Shown: one piece after another, positions 7,331 through 15,123 of the stretch
Layout: every line of letters begins with the position of its first letter
Numbering within the stretch: position 1 is the stretch's first letter
Assembly (NCBI RefSeq): GCF_005435165.1
Contig: NZ_SGUC01000029.1
Location: 1 to 38,236, forward strand
Direction: 5' to 3'
DNA from: Halorubrum sp. GN11_10-6_MGM
GTDB lineage: Archaea; Halobacteriota; Halobacteria; Halobacteriales; Haloferacaceae
DNA length: 38,236 nucleotides
Notes under the pieces: model-generated
What the model was told of the DNA's origin: nothing
The model's database searches: none
Seen by the model: the letters and a program-made list of their open reading frames with translations, nothing else
Program-made: the position numbers and the translations under genes

Positions 7331-7339
7331 GTTATATGA
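7331..7339 (-). promoter_or_regulatory. TATA-like box for the FlaD/E-actin operon
   Basis: A TTATATGAT stretch (ATCATATAA on the minus strand), about 50 nt before the start at 7285. It is the only AT-rich block in the gap and likely drives both overlapping genes. Confidence 0.4.
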
Positions 7340-7430
7340 TAGTTGGCTCTCAGTTATCAGCGGTGAGAAACTACGGGCGACGGAACGGCGCGACCGTCCC
7401 GAGTGCCGATCCGACGCGTGCGGGCCGCGC

Positions 7431-8255
7431 TCAGTCGACCAGTCGGTTCGCGACCGCGACGCTCCCGGCGGCGAGAACGCCGCCGGCGACGACGTCGGTG
7501 ACCCAGTGGATCCCGAGGAACACGGTGGCGACGACGATGCTGCCGGCGAGGAACGCGGCCACGGGCGTCCATCGCGGGAACTCCTCGTGCGTCGAGACGG
7601 CCGCGAGCACCACCGTCACCGACAGCGCGGTGTGAAGCGAGGGGAAGACGTTCGTGGCGGCGTTCACCTGCGAGGTGAGCTGCGTCACGCCGCCGAACCA
7701 GTCGAGGAGCAGCGGCTCGACGGTCGCCGCGCTCGGGTCAGCGCCCGCGACGGTCGGGTAGTTTCGCGGGCCGTACGCGACGATCCCGGCGTAACAGGCG
7801 ATCGCGACGGCGTAGTTGACCGCGTACGCCGCGACCAGCCGCTTCAGCGGGCGGAGGCGCTCGGCAACGGCGTACGCCGCGAGCGGAAACGCGAGCAGCA
7901 CGACGTAGCCGACGACGTACATCGGGCCGAAGTAGTACACCGCCCAGCGCGGGACCGCGTCCTGTATCGCGGCCACGAGGTCCCCCTCCACCGCGTAGAT
8001 GGCGGTCGTCGCGCGGTAGCCGTACTCGAAGGAGAACGCCTCGATGCGGCGGATGAACCCCTTGTTGACGGCGAGGACGAGCGCAAGCCCGCCGACGTAC
8101 GGCGCGATCCCGACCGCGCGCTCGCGAAGCAGATCTTTGTCGGCGAGGACGCTCCGGATCCGGTCGACACCCACGCAGACCGGCAGCAGCGCCGCGAACG
8201 CCGCGATCGAACCGCCGAAAACGCCGACCAGTCCGAGCGGGACTCCCCCGGTCAT
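7431..8255 (-). CDS. PAP2-family membrane phosphatase/phosphotransferase
   Basis: A 274-residue multi-pass protein with about six hydrophobic segments. It carries the PAP2 signatures in order: a loop with YGPRNYP (first motif, weak), NVFPSLHTALS (second motif, catalytic His) and GIHWVTDVVAG (third motif, with the nucleophilic His and its Asp). These enzymes hydrolyse or transfer phosphate on lipids such as phosphatidate or isoprenoid phosphates, or make inositol phospholipids, at the membrane surface. The loose first motif and the PSLHT spacing resemble the inositol-phosphotransferase (Aur1-like) branch. The substrate cannot be fixed. The start follows from the first Met before helix one. It shares no operon with its neighbours. 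Confidence 0.85.
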   Translation of the reverse strand: MTGGVPLGLVGVFGGSIAAFAALLPVCVGVDRIRSVLADKDLLRERAVGIAPYVGGLALVLAVNKGFIRRIEAFSFEYGYRATTAIYAVEGDLVAAIQDAVPRWAVYYFGPMYVVGYVVLLAFPLAAYAVAERLRPLKRLVAAYAVNYAVAIACYAGIVAYGPRNYPTVAGADPSAATVEPLLLDWFGGVTQLTSQVNAATNVFPSLHTALSVTVVLAAVSTHEEFPRWTPVAAFLAGSIVVATVFLGIHWVTDVVAGGVLAAGSVAVANRLVD

Positions 8256-8404
8256 CGGCGAGGGCTCACCGTCATCAGTCAGAAGAAGGGTAGACCCGGA
8301 GGCGCTTTACTCCCCCGATATCGGCGGATCGGGCGTCCGTTGTCACGGCCGCCGTCCGCGCTGTTGCGGTCGTCTTCCACGCTGTCGCGGCCGTCTCCCG
8401 TGCC

Positions 8405-8923
8405 TCACTCTGCGTCCGTCTCGGCCCACGGGAGGGGCTCGGTACACCAGTGACAGAAGTCGAGGTCGGCGTCGGTCTCCTTGCCGCAGTTGGGGCAGGT
8501 CACCTCCAGCGACTCGTCGCCGTCGTCGGTCACGGAGGCGGCCGGCGGGGTTCCGCCGTTTCCAGCTCCCTCGTCGCCCTCCGCGTTCGCGGCTTGCCGC
8601 CGTATCGCCTCGGCGGCGGCGTCGACGCGGTCCCGATTCGCGGCGTCCGCCCGTCCGACGAGGTACGCGTCGAGCGCCGACAGCGCCGACAGCAGGACGA
8701 TCGGGAGCGTCACGTCGGTCGGGACCGCGGCCGTGACGGCCGCGGGGCCGGCGAAGGGGTCGACGGGCTCGACGTCGTACAGCGCGAACAGCGCGACGCC
8801 GCCGCCGACGATCGTCAGGTGCCACAGCAGCGCCCGCCCCCACCGACGGAGGGAGAGGTGACCGAGCCCCGGGAAAACCAGCGCGAGCACGGCGGCGAGG
8901 ACGGGGCGCAACTGGTTTCGCAT
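8405..8923 (-). CDS. Membrane protein with C-terminal zinc ribbon
   Basis: A 172-residue protein. The first about 95 residues hold three hydrophobic segments, beginning with an amphipathic FPGLGHLSLRRWGRAL turn, a motif typical of small haloarchaeal and TM2-like membrane proteins. An Ala/Glu-rich cytoplasmic linker follows. The C-terminus is a zinc ribbon with CPNCG and, 12 residues on, CHWC, four cysteines suited to Zn(II). The start at 8923 follows a TATA-like box by about 25 nt. It matches an uncharacterised haloarchaeal family; a structural or protein-binding role of the ribbon is likely but unproven. Confidence 0.8.
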   Translation of the reverse strand: MRNQLRPVLAAVLALVFPGLGHLSLRRWGRALLWHLTIVGGGVALFALYDVEPVDPFAGPAAVTAAVPTDVTLPIVLLSALSALDAYLVGRADAANRDRVDAAAEAIRRQAANAEGDEGAGNGGTPPAASVTDDGDESLEVTCPNCGKETDADLDFCHWCTEPLPWAETDAE

Positions 8924-8945
8924 ACGGTCCGGCTTCGGTCGGCCC

Positions 8946-8954
8946 GTATTTAGG
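8946..8954 (-). promoter_or_regulatory. TATA-like box for the zinc-ribbon gene
   Basis: CCTAAATAC on the minus strand, about 25 nt before the ATG at 8923, fitting a leaderless transcript. Confidence 0.4.
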
Positions 8955-9040
8955 CCTGCGGTGTCGCGACGAACGGCCGCGGCCGGGCCGTCGGACGCCG
9001 TCGCGCTCCCGCCGTCGGCTGCCCGTCCCGGATAACAACC

Positions 9041-9048
9041 GTTAATCG
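9041..9048 (+). promoter_or_regulatory. TATA-like box for pantoate kinase
   Basis: GTTAATCG, about 25 nt before the ATG at 9071, in a GC-rich divergent gap. Confidence 0.3.
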
Positions 9049-9070
9049 CGGCCCGCTCGTCGCCCGGCAC

Positions 9071-9991
9071 ATGAGCAGCCAGCGGGCGACCGCGTTCGTC
9101 CCGGGTCACGTCACCGCCTTCTTCAGCGCGTACCCGGCCGACGACCCGACGGCCGCCGGGTCGCGGGGCGCGGGCCTGACGCTCACCGACGGCGTGACCG
9201 TGCGGGTGTCGGCGCCCGACGAGAGCGGCGGCGGGACGGTCGGCGCGGGCGGCGACGCGAACGGTTCCCGCACTGTCGACGGCGAGACCGGATCGATCGG
9301 CGCGGTCGACGACGTCCTCGCGGACCTGAACGCCGCGGGTGCGGACGTCGCGGTCGAGACCGACCTCCCGATCGGCGCCGGCTTCGGCGTCTCCGGCGCC
9401 GCGGCGCTGGGCGCCGCGCTCGCCGCGAACGAGGCGTTCGACCGCGGGCGCTCCGAGAACGAGCTCGTCCGGCTCGCCCACGCCGCGGAGGTCGGTCGCG
9501 GGACCGGCCTCGGCGACGTCGTCGCGCAGGCGCGCGGGGGAGTCCCGGTCCGGCTCGAACCGGGCGCGCCGGGGACCGGCGAACTCGACGGCGTCCCGGC
9601 GACCGCGCGCGTCGAGTACGTCACCTTCGGTGAGCTGTCGACCGAGGCGGTGTTGGGGGGCGACACCGCCGCCCTCACGGCGGCGGGCGAGGACGCGCTC
9701 GACCGACTCCGCGCCGACCCCCGTCTCCCGACGCTGATGGACGCGGCCCGCGGCTTCGCCCGCGAGGCGGACCTCCTCGTCCCGGAGGTCGCCGAGGCGA
9801 TCGAGGCGGTCGACGCGGCCGGCGGCGAGCGGACGGACAGAGGGACGGACGGCCGCGGCGCCGCCATGGCGATGCTCGGCCGCACCGTCTTCGCGCTCGG
9901 GACCGGGCTCTCCGACGCGGGCTACGATCCCGAGGTCTGTCGGATCGACGCCGCGGGGGCCCGGCTCGTCGCCAGTCGGGACGGGGAGTAA
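9071..9991 (+). CDS. Pantoate kinase (archaeal coenzyme A synthesis)
   Basis: A 306-residue GHMP-superfamily kinase of the archaeal pantoate kinase group. It phosphorylates pantoate to 4-phosphopantoate; phosphopantothenate synthetase then adds beta-alanine, the archaeal bypass of the bacterial PanC-PanK order. The N-terminus has the diagnostic FVPGHVTAFF. The ATP loop is LPIGAGFGVSGAAALG (about residues 100-115), the GHMP PxGxGxGxS variant. A later conserved block reads GRGTGLGDVVAQ. A Gly/Asp-rich insertion at about residues 50-75 is a haloarchaeal expansion. No other coenzyme A gene is in the window. The next gene follows after only 32 bp and may be co-transcribed. Confidence 0.9.
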   Translation: MSSQRATAFVPGHVTAFFSAYPADDPTAAGSRGAGLTLTDGVTVRVSAPDESGGGTVGAGGDANGSRTVDGETGSIGAVDDVLADLNAAGADVAVETDLPIGAGFGVSGAAALGAALAANEAFDRGRSENELVRLAHAAEVGRGTGLGDVVAQARGGVPVRLEPGAPGTGELDGVPATARVEYVTFGELSTEAVLGGDTAALTAAGEDALDRLRADPRLPTLMDAARGFAREADLLVPEVAEAIEAVDAAGGERTDRGTDGRGAAMAMLGRTVFALGTGLSDAGYDPEVCRIDAAGARLVASRDGE

Positions 9992-10023
9992 GGATTTTGT
10001 CTCGGTCGGCCGGAAACACGGAC

Positions 10024-10833
10024 ATGGCCGAATCGCTCCGCTCGTTCTTCGACGAGCTCGAAACGCGGGACCGGCACCTCGTCCTCCTGAACCGGTCGTC
10101 GCCGGATCCGGTCCGGGGACTGCTCGACTCGCTACTCGACGGCCAGCCCGTCTCCGTCAGTGAGGTCGACGCCGACTCAACGGCGGACGACGCCGACTCG
10201 ACGGCGGCCGACGCCGACTCGACGGCGGCCGACGACGTGGTCGCGCTCGTCGAAGACGGCGCCGTGATCGCGCGGTCGCCCCTCGACGAGCTGCTCGAAT
10301 CGGTGCTGCTCATCAACTCCGACCTGTACAAGACCGGCGGGATCGAGCTCGGAGACGTCGCCCTGCCGGCCGTCTTCGAGGGGCTCGACGAGGTCCCGTT
10401 TCGGGTCCGCGGCTACCCCGCCTCGAACAAGGAGAAGCTCCTCCTCATAGTCATCTCCCGCGTGATAGAGCGGATCGCGGCGGAACACGGGGCCGGCACG
10501 CTGCGCGCCTCCTTCCAGCGGCTCTCGCGGATCGATGACGAGCGCGGCACCCGGTCGGTGTACGAGCGAGTCGCTGGGAGCGGCGTCGACGTCCACGTGT
10601 ACGGCGTCGGTGACGCGGACTCGCTGTCGAGACTCCCCGTAACCGTCCACACCGGGACCTCATACCCGTATCGTCGGTCGTGGTTCGTCGTGTTCACGCC
10701 GCCGGAGGGAGCCGACGGCGACCACGTCGCGCTGCTCGCGCTCGAAGACGAGCCGAACGTCTGGGACGGATTCTGGACGTTCCGCCCGGAGCTCGTGACG
10801 CGGATCGAGCGACACATCGCCGAGGAGGTCTGA
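10024..10833 (+). CDS. DICT sensory-domain protein
   Basis: A 269-residue soluble protein resembling the haloarchaeal DICT-domain family, a predicted sensory domain otherwise fused to diguanylate cyclases and two-component proteins. The N-terminus LRSFFDELETRDRHLVLLNR is the typical opening. Later come DEVPFRVRGYPASNKEKLLLIVISRVIERIA, here described only by its ends (residues about 125-155), and a C-terminal block with FVVFTPPEG. Archaea generally lack cyclic-di-GMP signalling, so the ligand is unknown. Residues about 50-70 are a threefold ADSTAAD repeat encoded by a 21-bp tandem repeat. I start at the ATG at 10024, which directly precedes the conserved helix, rather than a TTG nine codons earlier. 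Confidence 0.72.
   Translation: MAESLRSFFDELETRDRHLVLLNRSSPDPVRGLLDSLLDGQPVSVSEVDADSTADDADSTAADADSTAADDVVALVEDGAVIARSPLDELLESVLLINSDLYKTGGIELGDVALPAVFEGLDEVPFRVRGYPASNKEKLLLIVISRVIERIAAEHGAGTLRASFQRLSRIDDERGTRSVYERVAGSGVDVHVYGVGDADSLSRLPVTVHTGTSYPYRRSWFVVFTPPEGADGDHVALLALEDEPNVWDGFWTFRPELVTRIERHIAEEV
10171..10233 (+). repeat. Three tandem 21-bp units inside the DICT gene
   Basis: Units at 10171-10191, 10192-10212 and 10213-10233 each begin GCCGACTC and encode ADSTA(D/A)D. The last two are identical and the first differs at two bases. Being a multiple of three, copy-number change would preserve frame. It forms a linker-like, acidic segment. Confidence 0.85.
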
Positions 10834-10892
10834 GGCGGGCGGACCGTGGAGGCTCGTCGGTTCGAGGCGCCGAGCTTTGGTTTATAATCATC

Positions 10893-11318
10893 TCGCGGTG
10901 GCGCGTGCCGACGAGCGTCCGAAGGGCGCGAGTCGCACACGCGAGGGAGTACGGTGGTCCGGAGCGAAGCGGAGGACCACCGACGAGGCTGGGGAGGCGT
11001 GAGGTGCGGTCGCGGTGCGTTCCCGCGAGCGAAGCGAGCGGGAGCACGGAAGTCGCAGCCCGCGCAGCGAAGCGAGCAGGACCGTCTTCCGGAGGAGTGG
11101 GACTCGAAGGGGCAGTCGTGAGGGCGGCGCAGGCGAAGCAAGCACCGCAACGAGGGAGCGAACGAAGTGAGCGACCGAGTGAGGAGCACGGCGAGCGTGC
11201 GCCGCCCTCACGACTGGGGCTTTGGCGGTTGTCGTCGTCGATCTGTGGCCTCTCGCGTACGGCCAAGCAGCTGGGCTTTGGAGGTCTTCTCTGTCGATCT
11301 ACAGTCGACCATTTATAA
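10893..11318 (+). repeat. Structured repeat, left copy (R1)
   Basis: A multi-hairpin element upstream of srp54, matching the reverse complement of 12848-13214. It begins CGCGGTGGCGCGTGCC and ends near ATTTATAA. In order it holds: hairpin H1 (GCGTCC/GGGCGC, one G-U pair); hairpin H2 (10952-10960 with 10974-10982); a 138-bp conserved core (10981-11118); and a 19-bp perfect stem H3 (11113-11131 with 11198-11216). A tail starting GGCTTTGG follows, in two diverged copies (from 11219 and from 11274). Open frames here are frame shadows. H1, H2 and H3 differ in sequence from the other copy yet still pair, which suggests selection on folding. Confidence 0.85.
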
Positions 11319-11393
11319 CCGACCCGCGGTGCCGACGAACGTACTCCCCGCTGACCACGCTCGAAACGTATCCGCGCCCGCCGACGAACAAAG

Positions 11394-11399
11394 CTTTAC
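11394..11399 (+). promoter_or_regulatory. TATA-like box for srp54
   Basis: CTTTAC, about 26 nt before the ATG at 11425 and downstream of repeat R1, so srp54 appears to have its own promoter and a leaderless mRNA. Confidence 0.4.
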
Positions 11400-11424
11400 C
11401 GCGTCGCCCGCCTAGCTCCGGCAA

Positions 11425-12819
11425 ATGGTACTCGACGACCTCGGTACGTCCCTGCGGAGCAGCCTCGACAAGCTCCAGGGCAAGACCACGCTCTCCGAGA
11501 GCGACGTCGAGGAGATCGTCAAGGAGATCCAGCGCTCCCTCCTCTCGGCCGACGTCGACGTCTCTCTCGTGATGGAGCTGTCGGACTCGATCAAGACCCG
11601 GGCGCTCGACGAGGAGCCGCCGGGGGGCACGACCGCGCGCGACCACGTCCTCAAGATCGTCTACGAGGAGATGGTCGAGCTGGTCGGCGACTCCACGCAG
11701 CTCCCCCTCGAAAACCAGACGATCCTCCTCGCCGGGCTCCAGGGCTCGGGGAAGACGACCTCCGCGGCGAAGATGGCGTGGTGGTTCTCGAAGAAGGGGC
11801 TCCGCCCCGCGGTGATCCAGACCGACACCTTCCGGCCCGGCGCGTACGATCAGGCGAAGCAGATGTGCGAGCGCGCCGAGGTCGACTTCTACGGGAACCC
11901 CGACAACGACGACCCGGTCGACATCGCCCGGACCGGCCTCGAAGAGACGGCCGACGCCGACGTCCACATCGTCGACACGGCGGGGCGGCACGCGCTCGAA
12001 GACGACCTGATCGCGGAGATAGAGGAGATCGAGGGCGTCGTCGACCCCGACCGCTCGCTGCTCGTCTTGGACGCCGCGATCGGGCAGGGGGCGAAAGAGC
12101 AGGCCCGCCAGTTCGAGGAGTCGATCGGCATCGAGGGCGTCGTGATCACCAAGCTCGACGGGACCGCGAAGGGCGGGGGCGCGCTCACCGCGGTCAACGA
12201 GACCGACTCCTCCATCGCCTTCCTCGGCACGGGCGAGACGGTCCAAGACATCGAGCGGTTCGAGCCCTCCGGCTTCATCTCGCGGCTGCTCGGGATGGGC
12301 GACCTCAAGCAGCTCTCCGAGCGCGTCGAGCGCGCGATGCAGGAGACCCAGGAGGAGGACGGCGACTGGGACCCCGAGGACATGCTGAAGGGTGAGTTCA
12401 CCCTGAAGGACATGAAGCGACAGATGGACGCGATGAACAAGATGGGGCCGCTCGACCAGGTGATGGACATGATTCCGGGGCTCGGCGGCGGGATGATGGA
12501 CGAGCTTCCGGACGACGCGATGGACGTCACCCAAGACCGGATGCGCCGCTTCGAGCGCATCATGGACTCGATGACCGAAGAGGAGCTGGAGAACCCCCGC
12601 GTCGTCGGCCAGTCGCGCACGGAGCGGATCGCCCGCGGCTCCGGCACCGACGAGGAGACGGTCCGGCAGCTCTTAGAGCAGCACTCGATGATGGAGGAGA
12701 CGATCGGCCAGTTCCAGGGGATGGGAGAGGGCGACATGCAGCGCATGATGAAGAAGATGGGCGGCGAGGGCGGCGGTCTCGGCGACATGATGGGCGGCGG
12801 CAAGGGCCCGTTCAACTAA
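11425..12819 (+). CDS. srp54: Signal recognition particle 54 kDa protein
   Basis: The 464-residue GTPase subunit of the archaeal signal recognition particle. It binds 7S RNA and signal peptides emerging from ribosomes, then docks on FtsY at the membrane. Domains in order: a helical N domain (1-90); a G domain with P-loop GLQGSGKTT (about 104-112), [15 protein letters not shown] and [10 protein letters not shown]; and a Met-rich M domain (about 300-450) ending in a flexible Gly/Met tail ([11 protein letters not shown]). Length and motifs are standard for haloarchaea. It is transcribed alone, bracketed by inverted copies R1 and R2 of a structured repeat. Neither repeat looks like 7S RNA, which is not found in this window. 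Confidence 0.97.
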   Translation: MVLDDLGTSLRSSLDKLQGKTTLSESDVEEIVKEIQRSLLSADVDVSLVMELSDSIKTRALDEEPPGGTTARDHVLKIVYEEMVELVGDSTQLPLENQTILLAGLQGSGKTTSAAKMAWWFSKKGLRPAVIQTDTFRPGAYDQAKQMCERAEVDFYGNPDNDDPVDIARTGLEETADADVHIVDTAGRHALEDDLIAEIEEIEGVVDPDRSLLVLDAAIGQGAKEQARQFEESIGIEGVVITKLDGTAKGGGALTAVNETDSSIAFLGTGETVQDIERFEPSGFISRLLGMGDLKQLSERVERAMQETQEEDGDWDPEDMLKGEFTLKDMKRQMDAMNKMGPLDQVMDMIPGLGGGMMDELPDDAMDVTQDRMRRFERIMDSMTEEELENPRVVGQSRTERIARGSGTDEETVRQLLEQHSMMEETIGQFQGMGEGDMQRMMKKMGGEGGGLGDMMGGGKGPFN

Positions 12820-12847
12820 CGTATCGTCCGAGCACCGATCGTTCTCA

Positions 12848-13214
12848 CTTATAAATAGCTGACCGCGGAGCGACAGCGAACACCGCCGAAGCCCCAGTCG
12901 CGAGGCGGGCGTACACTCGCTGCGGTCCTCGCTCGGTCGTTTCACTCTCTCGCTGTGGTCCTTGCGTCGTCTACGCCCGCCTCGCGACTGCCCCTTCGAG
13001 TCCCACTCCTCCGGAAGACGGTCCTGCTCGCTTCGCTGCGCGGGCTGCGACTTCCGTGCTCCCGCTCGCTTCGCTCGCGGGAACGCACCGCGACCGCACC
13101 TCACGCCTCCCCAACCTCGTCGCTGGCGGCCATCGCTCCGCTCCGGCCGCCAGCGACTCCCTCGCGCGTGCGGCTCGCGGCCTGTCGGCCGCTCGCAGGC
13201 ACGCGCCACCGCGG
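12848..13214 (-). repeat. Structured repeat, right inverted copy (R2)
   Basis: The inverted counterpart of R1, downstream of srp54. The core 12985-13122 matches the reverse complement of 10981-11118 at 137 of 138 positions. Outside the core the copies diverge but keep their stems: H3 is 19 bp (12895-12913 with 12972-12990), H2 is 12 bp (13120-13131 with 13145-13156), and H1 is GCGGCC/GGCCGC near 13178-13193. The H2 loops remain similar (GGAGCG, R, AGCG). R2 lacks the duplicated tail seen in R1 and meets TTATAAAT at its srp54-proximal end. No coding function is supported, and the rest of 12,820-13,299 shows only the MFS promoter. Confidence 0.85.
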
Positions 13215-13267
13215 TGTTAGTCGTGGCGATATCGATCGCTACCGGCAGCCGCCCAGCGCTTCAGGCA

Positions 13268-13274
13268 CTTTATA
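13268..13274 (+). promoter_or_regulatory. TATA-like box for the MFS gene
   Basis: CTTTATA, about 26 nt before the ATG at 13300, outside repeat R2. Confidence 0.45.
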
Positions 13275-13299
13275 CGGATGACCGGGCTACGCTCCGGCG

Positions 13300-14532
13300 A
13301 TGAACCGGGACCGGATCGGCGAGTACGACGCCCTGGTCCTCGTCTCGCTCGTCTGGTTCCTCGGGAAGTTCGTCCGCTACCTCTTCCCGCCGCTGTTCGA
13401 GTCGATACAGGGCGCCTACGGCGTGAGCAACGCCACCGTCGGGACCGCGTTCACCGGCTTCATGGTCGTGTACGCCCTCCTCCAGTTCCCGAGCGGCGCG
13501 GTCGCGGACCGGCTCGGGCCGGTGCGGGTGATCGTCGCGGGCGCGCTCGTCGCCGGCGCGGGGTCGCTCGCGATCGTCTTCGACGCGCCGTTCGCCGCGC
13601 TGGTCGCCGCGATGCTCATCGTCGGCGCGGGCACGGGCGTTCACAAGACCGTCTCGGTGCGGCTGATCGCCCGCGTCTACCCCGCCCGCACCGGGCGGAT
13701 GCTCGGCGCGCACGACACGCTCGGCGCGATGGGCGGGGTCGCCGCGCCCGCGGTCGTCGTCGCCGTCCTCTCGGCGCCGCCCGCGATCGCGGCCGTCCTC
13801 GCGCGGCTCCCCGGGGCCGACTGGCGCGCGCCGTTCCTCCTCACCGGCGTCCTCGCGGTCGGGCTCGCGGTCGCGACCGCGGTCCGGCTCTCCGGCTCGC
13901 CCGCGGCGACGGGGGCGACCGACGACGGCGGCGACGACGCGGACCCCGACGCGAGAGAGTACCTCCGGCTGTTCCGGGACCCGCGGTTCTCGGCGTTCGT
14001 GCTGGTGACCGTCGGGTTCTCGTTCGCGCACAACGGGCTGGTCGCGTTCCTCCCGCTGTACCTCTCGGAGGCGGCCGGGCTCGCGACGTCGACCGCGAAC
14101 CTCCTCTACTCCCTCGTGTTCGCGGTGACCTTCGTCCAGCTCGTCACCGGCGATATTTCCGACCGCGTCGGGCGCTTCCCCGTGATGGTCGGCACGCTCG
14201 GGCTGGCGGCCGCGGCGCTCGTCGCGCTCGTCTCGCTCCCGGACCTCGGCGCCGGCGCCGTCGCGACCGCGATCGTCGTCGCCGCGTTCGGTCTCGGCTC
14301 GCACGGCTTCCAACCCGTGCGCAGCGCCTACCTGATGGAGCTGCTCCCGGAGCGACTGGCGGGCGGGGGCCTCGGCGTCGTCCGCACGCTGCTCATGGGC
14401 GCCGGCGCGCTCGCGCCGGGCGCCGTCGGGATCGTCGCCGACGCGGTCGGCTTCCGGCCCGCGTTCGCGCTGCTCGCCGGCTCGATGGGGCTCGCGGCGG
14501 TCGTCGCCGGCGGGCTCTGGGTCACGGAGTGA
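13300..14532 (+). CDS. Major facilitator superfamily transporter
   Basis: A 410-residue, twelve-helix secondary transporter of the cytoplasmic membrane. Motif A loops appear in both halves: SGAVADRLGPVRV after helix 2 and GDISDRVGRFPVM after helix 8. The central cytoplasmic loop (about residues 200-225) is Asp-rich. Helix 1 carries charged residues (FLGKFVRYLFPP), which may contribute to substrate binding. Family members exchange sugars, organic anions or drugs using ion gradients; the substrate here cannot be assigned. The gene is monocistronic, with its own TATA-like box and a convergent DUF2237 gene 37 bp downstream. Confidence 0.9.
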   Translation: MNRDRIGEYDALVLVSLVWFLGKFVRYLFPPLFESIQGAYGVSNATVGTAFTGFMVVYALLQFPSGAVADRLGPVRVIVAGALVAGAGSLAIVFDAPFAALVAAMLIVGAGTGVHKTVSVRLIARVYPARTGRMLGAHDTLGAMGGVAAPAVVVAVLSAPPAIAAVLARLPGADWRAPFLLTGVLAVGLAVATAVRLSGSPAATGATDDGGDDADPDAREYLRLFRDPRFSAFVLVTVGFSFAHNGLVAFLPLYLSEAAGLATSTANLLYSLVFAVTFVQLVTGDISDRVGRFPVMVGTLGLAAAALVALVSLPDLGAGAVATAIVVAAFGLGSHGFQPVRSAYLMELLPERLAGGGLGVVRTLLMGAGALAPGAVGIVADAVGFRPAFALLAGSMGLAAVVAGGLWVTE

Positions 14533-14569
14533 GTGCGGTGCGCCGGACTCCCGCCGGCGCTCGCGGCGC

Positions 14570-14989
14570 TCAGTCGAGGCTCCCGGGCTCGAACGTCTCC
14601 GGGTCGAACTCGTGCTCGCGGAGGCGGTCGGCGTCGACCGCGCGCAGCACGGACTCGTTCGTGGCTTCGAGGACGACCGGCGGGGCGACCCCCGCGTCGG
14701 TCGCCTCCAGCCACCGACCGACGCAGAGACACCAGCGGTCGCCCGGCTCCAGTCCGGGGAAGTCGAACTCGGGGCGCGGGGTGATCAGATCGTTGCCGCG
14801 CTCGCGGCTGTACCGCAGGAACTCGGCCGTGACGACCGCACAGAGCGTGTGTTCGCCGACGTCGCCGTCGACGTCGCGACAGCGCCCGTCTCGGCGGTAG
14901 CCGGTCACCGGGTCGCGACCGCAGGGCGCGAGTTCGCCGCCGAAGACGTTGCGCTCCTCGAGGTCGCCGTCGGAGTCGTCGGTCGACAT
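14570..14989 (-). CDS. DUF2237 family protein
   Basis: A 139-residue protein matching DUF2237, a widespread but uncharacterised family. Conserved features run in order: NVFGGELAPCG, DPVTGYRRDG, HTLCAVVTAEFLRYS, RGNDLITPRP, FPGLEPGDRWCLC and APPVVLEATNE. The cysteines in CG, LCAV and WCLC are family-conserved and could hold metal or redox chemistry, though this is untested. I begin at MSTDDSDGD, since residues before it in the same frame are Arg-rich and not homologous. An acidic 10-residue extension precedes the domain. It is convergent with the MFS gene and divergent from PolX (134 bp apart). No function is established for the family. Confidence 0.9.
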   Translation of the reverse strand: MSTDDSDGDLEERNVFGGELAPCGRDPVTGYRRDGRCRDVDGDVGEHTLCAVVTAEFLRYSRERGNDLITPRPEFDFPGLEPGDRWCLCVGRWLEATDAGVAPPVVLEATNESVLRAVDADRLREHEFDPETFEPGSLD

Positions 14990-15090
14990 GGAGCGGGGTT
15001 CGGTCGCCGACGGGATAAGCGACCGGCGGCGGCGAGACGGGCACCGCCCGCGCGTCGAACGCGTCGACCGGTCGTCGGGCGTTCGCCCCG

Positions 15091-15100
15091 CGGTATAAGT
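15091..15100 (+). promoter_or_regulatory. TATA-like box for polX
   Basis: CGGTATAAGT, about 27 nt before the ATG at 15124, giving a leaderless mRNA. Confidence 0.45.
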
Positions 15101-15123
15101 GGCGCGCCGTCGAAGCGTCGCCA

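Noticed and set aside
7134-8453. A 439-codon plus-strand frame
   Set aside because: It is antisense to the PAP2 gene, which has clear His motifs and membrane helices; the plus-strand product is Arg-rich and featureless.
10413-11318. Open frames within repeat R1 and its neighbourhood on both strands
   Set aside because: Their reading is fixed by hairpin repeats (for example GCGAAGCGAGC), the same strings appear in R2, and no protein features are visible.
10893-13214. R1 or R2 as the 7S SRP RNA next to srp54
   Set aside because: Length is close to 300 nt, but the conserved SRP helix 8 loop and Alu-domain motifs are not seen, and there are two inverted copies with diverged stems.
13278-14900. 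A 540-codon plus-strand frame over the MFS and DUF2237 genes
   Set aside because: Its product is mostly Arg, Gly and Ala. The MFS frame in the same strand has clear helices and motif A.
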